Positions 1 through 5,990 of a stretch of DNA of 5,990 nucleotides are shown one piece after another (within the stretch, counting starts at the first letter, position 1; each line of letters opens with the position of its first letter). The position numbers and the translations under genes are program-made. This stretch comes from Chloroflexota bacterium (GTDB lineage: Bacteria; Chloroflexota; Anaerolineae; SpSt-600), in assembly GCA_011041825.1 (NCBI GenBank), contig DRAO01000088.1, forward strand, positions 1-5,990, written 5' to 3'. Under the pieces are notes generated by a model, which was not told where the DNA came from, did no database searches, and saw only the letters and a list, made by a program, of their open reading frames with translations.

Positions 1-1062
1 CTTCTTTGCCTGTTCCTCGGCGGCAAGGGCCTCGATGAATTCATCCAATTCGCCGTCGAGGATTTCCTCCAACCGATAGGACGTGAGACCGATCCGATGG
101 TCAGTGACCCGGTTCTGGGGGAAATTGTAAGTGCGGATTTTCTCGCTCCGTTCACCTGTGCCCACTTGAGCCCTGCGCTCCCTGTCCACCTGCTCCCTCA
201 CCTTGCGCTGTTCCAAGTCATACAGCCTGGCCCGCAGGATGGCCATTGCCCGCTGGCGGTTCTGAACCTGGGAACGCTCGCTTTCACAGGCCACAGTAAT
301 GCCTGTGGGGATGTGGGTGATACGGACGGCGGTGGCGTTTTTCTGCATATGCTGGCCACCAGGCCCTGAAGAGCGGTACACATCAATGCGCAGGTCCTTA
401 GGGTCTATATGCACTTCTACCTCATCAACCTGAGGCAGCACCGCTACGGTGGCGGTGGAGGTGTGGATGCGTCCGCTGGATTCAGTGATGGGTACTCGCT
501 GCACCCGGTGGACACCGCTTTCGTATTTAAGGTGGGAATAAGCCCCCCTGCCCTTTACCTGGAAGATGACTTCCTTGAAGCCTCCGAGACCCGTTTCATT
601 GGCGCTGAGGAGTTCAGTACGCCACCCCTTCTTCTCAGCATAACGGGTGTACATCCGGTAGAGGTCAGCGGCAAAGAGGGCTGCTTCCTCTCCCCCGGCC
701 CCAGCCCGGATTTCCATAATCACATCCCTCTCATCTCGAGGGTCCTTGGGAAGGAGCAGCTTCTTCACCTGGGTTTCCAACCTCTCCAATTCCCCTTCCA
801 GCCTGTCAATTTCCGATTTGGCCAGTTCCCTCATTTCCTCGTCATCGGATTCTTCCAGTAGCTCTTTGGCTTCCGCAAGCTGCCGTTCCAGTTCCCTGTA
901 TTTCCTATAAGTTTGTACCAATTCCTCCAACTCGGCCTGCTCTCGGGCGTATTCGGCCATCCGCTTGGGGTCGGTAGCCACTTCAGGGTCCGCCATCAAG
1001 CGGTTGAGTTCTTCGTAGCGTCTTTCGGCCAGTTGGAGTTTCTCCGTTAATTTCTTCAGCAT
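1..1062 (-). CDS. prfA: Peptide chain release factor 1 (RF1), C-terminal end cut by window edge
   Basis: RF1 recognises UAA and UAG stop codons in the ribosomal A site and triggers hydrolysis of peptidyl-tRNA; it acts in the cytoplasm. Translating the minus strand gives 354 uninterrupted codons, close to the usual 355-360 residues, so only a few codons and the stop are missing. The N-terminal third is a charged helical region. The stop-codon-reading tripeptide is Pro-Ile-Thr at residues 191-193 (PxT marks RF1, as opposed to SPF in RF2), inside [20 protein letters not shown]. The catalytic Gly-Gly-Gln is at residues 235-237, in the context [20 protein letters not shown]; the glutamine is normally methylated by PrmC. 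The C-terminal block [16 protein letters not shown] is also typical. ATG 1062 gives the usual family N-terminus ([10 protein letters not shown]), but its purine-rich AAAGGA lies only 1 nt upstream. An in-frame ATG at 1170 has better-placed AGAGGA and would add 36 residues with no resemblance to RF1. Identity is very secure; the start is fairly secure. Confidence 0.97.
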   Translation of the reverse strand, partial: MLKKLTEKLQLAERRYEELNRLMADPEVATDPKRMAEYAREQAELEELVQTYRKYRELERQLAEAKELLEESDDEEMRELAKSEIDRLEGELERLETQVKKLLLPKDPRDERDVIMEIRAGAGGEEAALFAADLYRMYTRYAEKKGWRTELLSANETGLGGFKEVIFQVKGRGAYSHLKYESGVHRVQRVPITESSGRIHTSTATVAVLPQVDEVEVHIDPKDLRIDVYRSSGPGGQHMQKNATAVRITHIPTGITVACESERSQVQNRQRAMAILRARLYDLEQRKVREQVDRERRAQVGTGERSEKIRTYNFPQNRVTDHRIGLTSYRLEEILDGELDEFIEALAAEEQAKK

Positions 1063-1079
1063 TTCCTTTACCCCCGGAC

Positions 1080-1126
1080 AGGTGTTTTCCAGGCGGATAA
1101 CGAGGAGCAGGCGTTCTCTAACACCT
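1080..1126 (-). repeat. Inverted repeat with 7-bp arms in the prfA leader
   Basis: AGGTGTT at 1080-1086 is perfectly complementary to AACACCT at 1120-1126, with a 33-nt loop. The repeat lies about 20 nt upstream of ATG 1062. If transcription starts near 1231 it would form in the 5' leader of the prfA transcript. No poly-U tract follows on either strand, so it is not an intrinsic terminator. A 7-bp match at this distance can occur by chance. Confidence 0.3.
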
Positions 1127-1132
1127 TTTTGC

Positions 1133-1150
1133 CTGCGCTGGAGAGCGCAG
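1133..1150 (-). repeat. Compact GC-rich hairpin in the prfA leader
   Basis: CTGCGCT (1133-1139) and AGCGCAG (1144-1150) are perfect inverted repeats separated by GGAG, giving a 7-bp stem with a 4-nt loop. On the minus strand the stem is followed by GCAAAAAGG, not a T-run. On the plus strand it is followed by a mixed sequence. It is therefore not a standard terminator. It sits about 70 nt upstream of prfA ATG 1062 and next to the repeat at 1080-1126. It may be a leader structure or a protein-binding site. Confidence 0.4.
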
Positions 1151-1176
1151 AGTCCTCTCAATTTTACCATTTCAAA

Positions 1177-1183
1177 TCCTCTT
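1177..1183 (-). promoter_or_regulatory. Shine-Dalgarno-like site for an alternative upstream start of prfA
   Basis: On the minus strand AAGAGGA lies 6 nt upstream of an ATG at 1170-1168. That ATG is in frame with prfA, and the 36 codons between it and ATG 1062 contain no stop. The spacing is better than at the family-typical start. It could drive an N-terminally extended RF1, or it could be coincidental. Confidence 0.3.
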
Positions 1184-1221
1184 GTGCAAGGGGGGAGGAG
1201 ATGCAGGCGTGTGCGGGGGAT

Positions 1222-1250
1222 TTGCGAATATCCCCATATTATACTAATAT
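1222..1250 (+). promoter_or_regulatory. Candidate sigma-70-type promoter for the DUF2723-like gene
   Basis: TTGCGA (1222-1227) and TAATAT (1245-1250) are separated by 17 bp; each matches the consensus at 4 of 6 positions. They overlap the candidate minus-strand -10 for prfA, so the two promoters would compete for the same DNA. The transcript would have a leader of roughly 95 nt before ATG 1352. The fit is only moderate. Confidence 0.35.
1238..1243 (-). promoter_or_regulatory. Candidate -10 box for prfA
   Basis: The minus strand carries a perfect TATAAT here, in an AT-rich island within otherwise GC-rich intergenic DNA. Initiation would be expected near 1231, giving a leader of about 170 nt before ATG 1062 or about 60 nt before ATG 1170. 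No good -35 lies at 16-18 bp; TTGCTT at 1269-1264 is 20 bp away, which is too far to be convincing. Confidence 0.4.
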
Positions 1251-1340
1251 AACAGGGGGAAGGAAGCAAGGGCGATGCCTTGTGAACCAGGAGCCCTCAT
1301 CTCTTTCCTCCAGAAGAAGCAGGCAGCGCATTCCCACCAG

Positions 1341-1346
1341 AGGAGG
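1341..1346 (+). promoter_or_regulatory. Ribosome binding site of the DUF2723-like gene
   Basis: AGGAGG lies 5 nt before ATG 1352. It is a near-perfect Shine-Dalgarno sequence and fixes the start of the downstream membrane protein. Confidence 0.8.
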
Positions 1347-1351
1347 TATCT

Positions 1352-3253
1352 ATGAGGCGGATAGCTTCCGCCCATTTCCGTAACATAGCTGTGGGTCTAG
1401 CAATTCTCGCTATCCTGGCGCTTTACCTCCTCACCCTTGATGATGGGCTCCGCCCCGATGAGTTGATGGGTGGTGACCTCATAACCCACCAATACGCCCA
1501 GGCTCAGGCCCGCTTTGCCAATGCCCCCGGTTACCCCCTCTACACGATGTTGGGATGGCTCTGGTTCCACATCGGCAGGCACCTCCTCGGCTGGGCCTTT
1601 AACCCGGTGCAGGTACTCTCCCTCTACTCCACCCTGTGGGCCATAGCCGCTTTAATCGTGTTCTACCTCTTGTTGCTGGAAGTAGCACCCGGCAGGTGGC
1701 CGGTGGCATTATGGGGCACCGCTTATTACGCCATCACTTATTTCTTCTGGTATTATGCTGTCACCACCGAGCAATATACGTCAGCCGTATTCCAGACCTT
1801 GCTGCTGATTTGGCTGGCATTGAAATGGGAGCGGGACCGTAATCCATCATTGCTGCTGTGGATGGCTTTCGTCACAGGCACGTGTGCGGCCAACCTGGTG
1901 ACCACCCTGTTTGTAGTGCCACCTCTTGTGGCGTTCATCTTGTGGGAAGAGCCCTCTCTATTGCGCAAGCCTGCTCTCGTCTTCAAGATGGCTTGCCTTG
2001 CCTTCCTGCCTCTGCTCAGCTACATCTACGTGTATGTCCGGGGAGCTCAGCATCCAGAATGGCGAGGGTTAGGGAATTGGCCCAGCACCCTGGCCTGGTT
2101 CCTGGAATTCCTCACCGCCCCCCAGGGGCGTTCGGAGATGAGCTGGACGCTATGGCCTCCTGGCGGCAATTACCCCTGGCTTGCCTTCTGGGAGCTCTCC
2201 TGGCCGGTGTTCCTTGCTGGATTGGTCGGATGGGCTTTCTTGGGGAAGAAGCGTGCTTTGCTCTTCTACGGCACTGCTGCAATTTACTTCGCCTTCTGCT
2301 ACATAGACCGCTTCGGGAACTGGTATCAGGTGATTATGCCCCTTTATCCCCTGGTAATCCTGGGGGCGGTGGTGCTGGTTGACCACTTGCTAACCCGCTA
2401 TCCGAAGCGGACCTTTCAAACCCTGCTCGGCGCAAGCCTCCTCGTGCTGCTCGTCTGGCGTTTTGCCTCAAATTATCACAAAGCTGACCAAAGCGGGCGT
2501 CTGGACGCCACAGGCTTGGAACCCGGATGGGCCATCCTGGCCGATGCTCCTCCCGAAGGCAGTTGCATAGCCGGGACTTACGGTGAGAATTTAGCCCTCC
2601 AATACCTGGGCACAATCTGGGGGGCCAGGCCATCCATACGCATCGTTACGGTGGAGGAAGCGATAGACCTCAGCTTGAGGGGGGAAAGCTGCTACATCAC
2701 CTCCGAGGTTGTGAATGCTGCTCCGAACCTCTGGGAGCTGGGATTGCACCCTTCTTCAGCCGGAGCCAGGTTAATACGCTTAAACCCCGCACCGGTCTGG
2801 GAGCTCCCTGCCCAGGTATGCCTCCGGAAATGCGTCCCTGTGCATAGGCTCAGGGCCAGCTTTGAGGGGAAGATGCGCTTGGCTGGATATGCCGCTATCC
2901 GGGAAAAGGGGGCGCTAAGGGTGAGCCTGTTCTGGCAAGCGATGGAGCCTTTGAAGCGGGATTATGTCGTTTCGGTGCGTCCCACCCTTAAGGGACAATT
3001 GCTACCCCGTGAAGGCGGCTTCATCCAGCAGGACCACCAGCCAGTATGGGGGGCTTATCCCACTTCCAGGTGGGTTCCAGGGGAAATCGTGAGGGACGAT
3101 TACCGCCTGGACTTGGGGGTTTCCCCCGGCAAATCCCCCGAGAAGGGGGAGCCTCCTTCTCCCCAGGTTGACGGAATCCAAATAGTGATTTATTTTGTGG
3201 AGAACGGTAAAGTGGTGAATGTAGGGAAAGCCCTTGACATAAAGATAAATTAG
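1352..3253 (+). CDS. DUF2723-like GT-C membrane glycosyltransferase with C-terminal beta-rich domain
   Basis: This is a 633-residue polytopic membrane protein. One hydrophobic segment (about 11-29) precedes an acidic loop with LDDG (29-32) and E37, then NAPGYPLYTMLGWLWF (57-72). This resembles the D/E-containing first loop and 'HPPGYPLY' signature of DUF2723, a GT-C family that includes TMEM260-like protein O-mannosyltransferases; here the HPP position reads NAP. About nine further hydrophobic segments follow between 85 and 371. Residues 380-495 are a predicted extracytoplasmic region with cysteines at 405, 447, 490 and 494. Residues 500-633 form a beta-rich domain with MRLAGY, LFWQAMEPL and YPTSRWVPGE. 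By family, it would transfer a sugar from a lipid-phosphate donor to an acceptor outside the membrane; donor and acceptor are unknown. It is divergent from prfA and tail-to-tail with the GT39-like gene, overlapping it by 4 bp. The start is set by AGGAGG. The membrane GT-C-like class is confident; the exact family less so. Confidence 0.8.
   Translation: MRRIASAHFRNIAVGLAILAILALYLLTLDDGLRPDELMGGDLITHQYAQAQARFANAPGYPLYTMLGWLWFHIGRHLLGWAFNPVQVLSLYSTLWAIAALIVFYLLLLEVAPGRWPVALWGTAYYAITYFFWYYAVTTEQYTSAVFQTLLLIWLALKWERDRNPSLLLWMAFVTGTCAANLVTTLFVVPPLVAFILWEEPSLLRKPALVFKMACLAFLPLLSYIYVYVRGAQHPEWRGLGNWPSTLAWFLEFLTAPQGRSEMSWTLWPPGGNYPWLAFWELSWPVFLAGLVGWAFLGKKRALLFYGTAAIYFAFCYIDRFGNWYQVIMPLYPLVILGAVVLVDHLLTRYPKRTFQTLLGASLLVLLVWRFASNYHKADQSGRLDATGLEPGWAILADAPPEGSCIAGTYGENLALQYLGTIWGARPSIRIVTVEEAIDLSLRGESCYITSEVVNAAPNLWELGLHPSSAGARLIRLNPAPVWELPAQVCLRKCVPVHRLRASFEGKMRLAGYAAIREKGALRVSLFWQAMEPLKRDYVVSVRPTLKGQLLPREGGFIQQDHQPVWGAYPTSRWVPGEIVRDDYRLDLGVSPGKSPEKGEPPSPQVDGIQIVIYFVENGKVVNVGKALDIKIN
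3115..3161. repeat. Cluster of G/C-run hairpins near the convergent 3' ends
   Basis: Three inverted repeats lie within 47 bp of the 3' part of the plus-strand gene. GGGGG/CCCCC spans 3115-3127 with a 3-nt loop. TCCCCC/GGGGGA spans 3134-3150 with a 5-nt loop. GAGAAGG/CCTTCTC has arms at 3140-3146 and 3155-3161; in plus-strand RNA it extends inward by one G-U and one G-C pair to a 4-nt loop. The second and third share 3140-3150 and cannot form together. On the minus strand the second hairpin is followed only by TTT, so it is at best a weak terminator for the minus-strand genes ending at 3250. The bases encode a Pro/Gly/Lys-rich linker (about 590-604) in the C-terminal domain. Confidence 0.4.
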
Positions 3254-5157
3254 TGGGCGAGTTCAAAAGGGCCGAGCACTATGGGCGCAAATGGGTCACC
3301 TCCCCCCACCCGTGGCACTCGTTCCAGCGATGGGTAGCGGTACATCCCCACCGCCATCCTCAATTTCCCCTCAGATGGTGACTTTGGGAAATCAGCCCAG
3401 ACGATGAGAAAATCTCCCCTGGCCCAGGCCGTGGAAGATGTGGGCACATCGTGGATTGCCACGGGCTCCGCTTTGCCTTCAACATAGAGGTGGTTAAATT
3501 GGTGGAAGGTGCCCCGTTCGGGGACATCCGCCACCTTCCATAGGGTTGCGAAGCGGAAGCCCTCTCCTAAGGGATGTGCTTTCCAGCCCTCCAGTTGCAC
3601 GCCGTTTGCCAGGAGAACGGGCCTGGCGGGCTGAAATCCCCGGGGCTTTGCTGCTCTCAGGCGGATTATTCCGTAGGGGTATTCCCCCACACGCCGGGGC
3701 AGATTATAGGCCTCCCAGCCTTCATCGGGGAGTGAGCCAAGCGCTTCCTCCCAGGCAGGAATCCAGGGGGCCACGAAGAGCAGCCAGGACGGGTGGGAGG
3801 GGATGATGAGGGAGGAGCGCCCATCCACCAGGCGATGGGGATAATCCCAGAGCAGGACGTGGAAGACAGCCGCATCCCCATCGAACTCAGGCCGATTTCC
3901 AGGGACGATGACGAGGACGGGGTTGCCGTCTTCGACAAAGCGCACGGCGGCCTGGTGAAAGCATAAGGGCGTGCTGATGCCCCCGGGGGTAGCCTGCTCC
4001 CCAGCTATGCTCAATCCTCGGGCGAAGAGGATGCCCTGCCCCAGCGAAATTGCCAGGGCAAGTGCGATTACGCCAATGCGCCAAAAACGACGGGAGCTTA
4101 AGGTGGCAGCGTGTCCTGCCGCCAGGAAAGCGGCTGGGAGGGAGACCAGGTGGTAATGGATGTGCACAGTGGTGATGTGGGCGAGCCAAAAGACAGGGCT
4201 TATGAGCCCCCAGATGGGCACCAGGAAGGCCAGCACTTCGGGGAGCCCCTTCTGTTCCCCTGCTGATGAAAGGCTCCGCCATCCCAGCGCCAGCAGGCGC
4301 AGGAGCCCGGCGCTCACCAGCCCACCGGCTGCCATCGCCATCGCAACTGCTAATGGGCCGCTGCTCAGGTGCCATCCCTCTCCCAGGAAAAGCCAATCCC
4401 AATTGTATCCGGTAGCTAAGGCGGCGAACTGCTTGAAGCTGGTTGTGCTGACTTCAAGCTTGCAGGCCCTCCCGATATTTCCGACCTGGGAAAGGACCTT
4501 CACCCCCCAGGGAATGCCAACCAGCAGCGCTGCTCCTAAGCCCATAAGCCAGGGGGAGAAAGCCCTTTTAAGGCGGAACCTTAAGGCCAGCAATAGGGTG
4601 GGGATGAGCAGCACGATGCCTGCATAATGGACCTGGAAGGCGAAGGCTGCCAGGAAGGAGTGTATGGCTATGGCCCACCGTCTCCGCTCCCCGAAGCCCA
4701 GGACTCCTGCCAGGGCCCAGGCCACAGCCAGGATAGGGAGCCAATCCTGCCCCCAGATGTTGCGGGAGTAGAAGACCAGGTAAGGGGAGCCAGCCGCCAG
4801 CAAGGCCGTGGTCAGCCCAGCCCAAGGCCCCCAGGCGGAACGGGCCATCCACCACAGGGCAAGGATGCCAAGGGTGCTCAAAAGCCCTATGAACGATATT
4901 GCGACAAGGGGATTGGCGGAGAAAGCATAGGGGAAGGCGAAGAGCCAGGCCGATGCGGGGAAATTGGGAACTCCGGTCGAAGAAACCGGCCCTGTGGCTG
5001 GGAATTGCCCTCTTCGGGCCAATTCCAGGGCCAATTGGCTCAGCCGGGCCTCATCGAAGGCAAAGGGGTTTACGCCGGGCCACCCCAGGCGTAAAAAGCC
5101 TCCCCAGGCCAGCACCGCCGTTAATGCTGCGATTTCCGTGACCTGCTTCCATCTCAC
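3250..5157 (-). CDS. GT39/PMT-like GT-C membrane glycosyltransferase with C-terminal beta-rich domain
   Basis: This is a 635-residue polytopic membrane protein. A first hydrophobic segment (about 8-27) is followed by an extracytoplasmic loop with FAFDEARLSQLALELARRG (32-50). The Asp35-Glu36 pair matches the catalytic DE region of GT39/ArnT-like (PMT_2, RgtA/B/C/D-like) enzymes. Other recognisable segments are YSRNIWGQDWLP (130-141), FQVHYAG (174-180) and HIHYHLVSLPAAFLAAG (332-348) near the last membrane segments. About ten hydrophobic segments end near 380. Residues 396-505 look extracytoplasmic, and 513-635 form a beta-rich domain with VQLEGW and ATLWKV, resembling the end of the convergent neighbour. 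By family it would transfer a sugar from a polyprenyl-phosphate donor; the acceptor is unknown. The start is GTG 5157 behind AAGGAGG; a nearby ATG at 5152 is out of frame. It lies 52 bp downstream of another membrane protein gene, probably in one operon. Its TAA overlaps the TAG of the plus-strand gene. Confidence 0.85.
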   Translation of the reverse strand: MRWKQVTEIAALTAVLAWGGFLRLGWPGVNPFAFDEARLSQLALELARRGQFPATGPVSSTGVPNFPASAWLFAFPYAFSANPLVAISFIGLLSTLGILALWWMARSAWGPWAGLTTALLAAGSPYLVFYSRNIWGQDWLPILAVAWALAGVLGFGERRRWAIAIHSFLAAFAFQVHYAGIVLLIPTLLLALRFRLKRAFSPWLMGLGAALLVGIPWGVKVLSQVGNIGRACKLEVSTTSFKQFAALATGYNWDWLFLGEGWHLSSGPLAVAMAMAAGGLVSAGLLRLLALGWRSLSSAGEQKGLPEVLAFLVPIWGLISPVFWLAHITTVHIHYHLVSLPAAFLAAGHAATLSSRRFWRIGVIALALAISLGQGILFARGLSIAGEQATPGGISTPLCFHQAAVRFVEDGNPVLVIVPGNRPEFDGDAAVFHVLLWDYPHRLVDGRSSLIIPSHPSWLLFVAPWIPAWEEALGSLPDEGWEAYNLPRRVGEYPYGIIRLRAAKPRGFQPARPVLLANGVQLEGWKAHPLGEGFRFATLWKVADVPERGTFHQFNHLYVEGKAEPVAIHDVPTSSTAWARGDFLIVWADFPKSPSEGKLRMAVGMYRYPSLERVPRVGGGDPFAPIVLGPFELAH

Positions 5158-5167
5158 CCGGTCAGTT

Positions 5168-5174
5168 CCTCCTT
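5168..5174 (-). promoter_or_regulatory. Ribosome binding site that fixes a GTG start
   Basis: On the minus strand AAGGAGG lies 10 nt before GTG 5157. It supports the GTG as the start of the GT39-like gene, since the nearby ATG at 5152-5150 is in another frame. The 52-bp gap from the upstream stop (5158-5209) contains this site and no obvious promoter or terminator, which fits co-transcription. Confidence 0.7.
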
Positions 5175-5209
5175 ACCAAGCCCAATTATGCCGCAAAAAG
5201 GGAGCCGTG

Positions 5210-5990
5210 TCAAACACCTCTCACCTTGTAGACCGCCATATTATCACCCCCTGCTCGGATGGTCAAATCACACCCGGTGGAATACAGAGGCATAAAAATG
5301 GGGTCGTCAACCAGGTGCGGGTACCAGGAGGGGAATGTCACCAGGTATTGGGCTCCTTTGGCGAGGATGAATTCCCGGAGCCTCCCCTCATCCCGGATGA
5401 AGGGGATAACCTCAGGGGTTACCAGGCCGGCTAGGTCGAGCAGCGGGCGTTGGGCGTAATAGCCGATGGCACCAATATCGTGGACGGCTATCAAAGCGTC
5501 GGGAGGGGTGTTCTCCCGCAGCCAGAAGGCGGTCTGCACCATCTCGCATTGGATAATCCCCACATCGGTGCTGTACGCCCTGGCACCGATGAGGGTGAAA
5601 GCCAGGAGCAAAATTAAAGTCGAAATCGCCCAGACCTTGAGGAGCACCCGTTGTAAAACAGGTTCTGTTTTTGCAGGCTGGCCTTGACGCTTACGCCCCC
5701 CCCTTTCCAGCCATTGGGACATCCCCGCAAATCCGTAGACCACGAAGATGGGAATTACAGGCATCGTATATCGCCCGTGCTGATAGGCTACCGGGAGCCG
5801 TATGGCATAAGCGAGCAACAGCATCCCCCACCACAGGAGGGGCACCGGTACACCCTTTCGGAAGCGTTCTCCGAGCGCTTCCCTTATTTCCTTAAAAGCA
5901 GCCATCACGAACCCTGGCACCAGTAGGGCTTGAGCCCCAACCAGGGTAGGCAATGTCACCCGTCCCAGCCGCACCCACAGGGGCCATCGC
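5210..5990 (-). CDS. C-terminal part of a GT-C-like polytopic membrane protein, 5' end outside window
   Basis: The frame is open to the right edge, so the visible 259 residues are the C-terminal part of a larger protein. The GTG at 5974 is probably internal, because the upstream codons continue the same reading (RWPLWVRLGR) and no Shine-Dalgarno sequence can be assessed. About four hydrophobic segments are visible, near 11-32, 48-68, 74-91 and 117-136. The segment AYQHGRYTMPVIPIFVVYG (68-86) resembles the late 'HxRYxxPxxP' motif common in GT39/GT-C-like membrane glycosyltransferases. After the last membrane segment comes a soluble tail of about 120 residues with FWLRENTPPDALIAVHDIGA (155-174) and LLDLAGLVTPEV (183-194), a tail type I associate with such enzymes. 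The N-terminal catalytic loop that would prove the family is missing. The gene ends in TGA at 5210 and is followed after 52 bp by the GT39-like gene on the same strand. A membrane glycosyltransferase is likely but not proven. Confidence 0.7.
   Translation of the reverse strand, partial: RWPLWVRLGRVTLPTLVGAQALLVPGFVMAAFKEIREALGERFRKGVPVPLLWWGMLLLAYAIRLPVAYQHGRYTMPVIPIFVVYGFAGMSQWLERGGRKRQGQPAKTEPVLQRVLLKVWAISTLILLLAFTLIGARAYSTDVGIIQCEMVQTAFWLRENTPPDALIAVHDIGAIGYYAQRPLLDLAGLVTPEVIPFIRDEGRLREFILAKGAQYLVTFPSWYPHLVDDPIFMPLYSTGCDLTIRAGGDNMAVYKVRGV

Noticed and set aside
361..366. Proline in GPGGQ of RF1 instead of the alanine of the E. coli enzyme
   Set aside because: Proline at this position occurs in RF1 of other bacteria, such as Actinobacteria; the catalytic GGQ itself is intact, so it is not unusual.
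409..861. 150-codon plus-strand open frame antisense to prfA
   Set aside because: It lies wholly opposite the well-conserved RF1 coding sequence, has no recognisable domain, and is a by-product of the GC-rich codon pattern.
1201..1383. Small plus-strand open frame with GGGGGGAGGAG directly before ATG 1201, in frame with a longer frame from 1129
   Set aside because: The purine run abuts the ATG with no spacer, the frame runs through both candidate promoters and the ribosome binding site of the next gene, and it ends inside that gene. The peptide looks like no known protein.
1858..2382. 174-codon plus-strand frame inside the DUF2723-like gene
   Set aside because: It is a frame-shifted reading of a clearly coding membrane protein, with no start signal and no domain.
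3887..4402. 171-codon minus-strand frame inside the GT39-like gene
   Set aside because: It is another frame of the same strand as a convincing membrane protein; its Pro/Gly/Arg-rich composition is typical of out-of-frame translation of GC-rich DNA.
4160..5094. Two 155-codon plus-strand frames opposite the GT39-like gene
   Set aside because: They are antisense to conserved membrane segments, and their Ser/Pro/Gly/Arg-rich composition has no family resemblance.
5972..5974. GTG as a true start of the right-hand membrane protein
   Set aside because: The frame continues unbroken to the window edge, and the visible part lacks the N-terminal region of such proteins, so this is more likely an internal valine.
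1..5990. CRISPR array, tRNA/rRNA, insertion sequence or phage features
   Set aside because: No regularly spaced repeats, cloverleaf, transposase or terminal repeats were seen on either strand; nearly all of the sequence is explained by four genes.

Overview
The window is about 6 kb of GC-rich bacterial DNA. It holds a translation gene, peptide chain release factor 1 (prfA), beside a cluster of three large polytopic membrane proteins that look like GT-C fold glycosyltransferases. No RNA gene, mobile element or CRISPR array was found. The best guess for the source is Chloroflexota or a similar GC-rich, possibly thermophilic, environmental lineage. That rests on the style of the proteins: GT39/DUF2723-like membrane proteins with an extra C-terminal beta-rich 'LxGY...LxWQA...YPTSxWxPGE' domain are, to my knowledge, common there. 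It is an inference, not a demonstrated assignment.

Layout. Positions 1-1062 (minus) are prfA, lacking only its last few codons at the left edge. Positions 1063-1351 form the only substantial intergenic region, between prfA and a divergent plus-strand gene. It holds candidate promoters in both directions, two inverted repeats on the prfA side and a strong ribosome binding site for the plus-strand gene. Positions 1352-3253 (plus) encode a 633-residue DUF2723-like membrane protein. Positions 3250-5157 (minus) encode a 635-residue GT39/PMT-like membrane protein that starts with GTG. The stop codons of these two genes overlap by 4 bp. Positions 5210-5990 (minus) are the C-terminal 259 residues of a third membrane protein of the same broad type. 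It lies 52 bp upstream of the 635-residue gene and is probably co-transcribed with it.

How the genes may work together. GT-C enzymes normally use polyprenyl-phosphate-linked sugars and act on the outer face of the membrane. Three in a row suggest a small set of enzymes glycosylating extracytoplasmic proteins, lipids or polysaccharides. No gene for donor synthesis, flipping or a recognisable acceptor is visible, so the substrates are unknown. prfA is a housekeeping neighbour with no evident functional link. The two complete membrane proteins appear to share a related C-terminal extracytoplasmic domain although their N-terminal catalytic regions look like different GT-C families. I see no convincing undescribed system. 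The points most worth a second look are the start site and leader of prfA, the shared C-terminal domain, and the overlapping convergent 3' ends with nearby competing hairpins.
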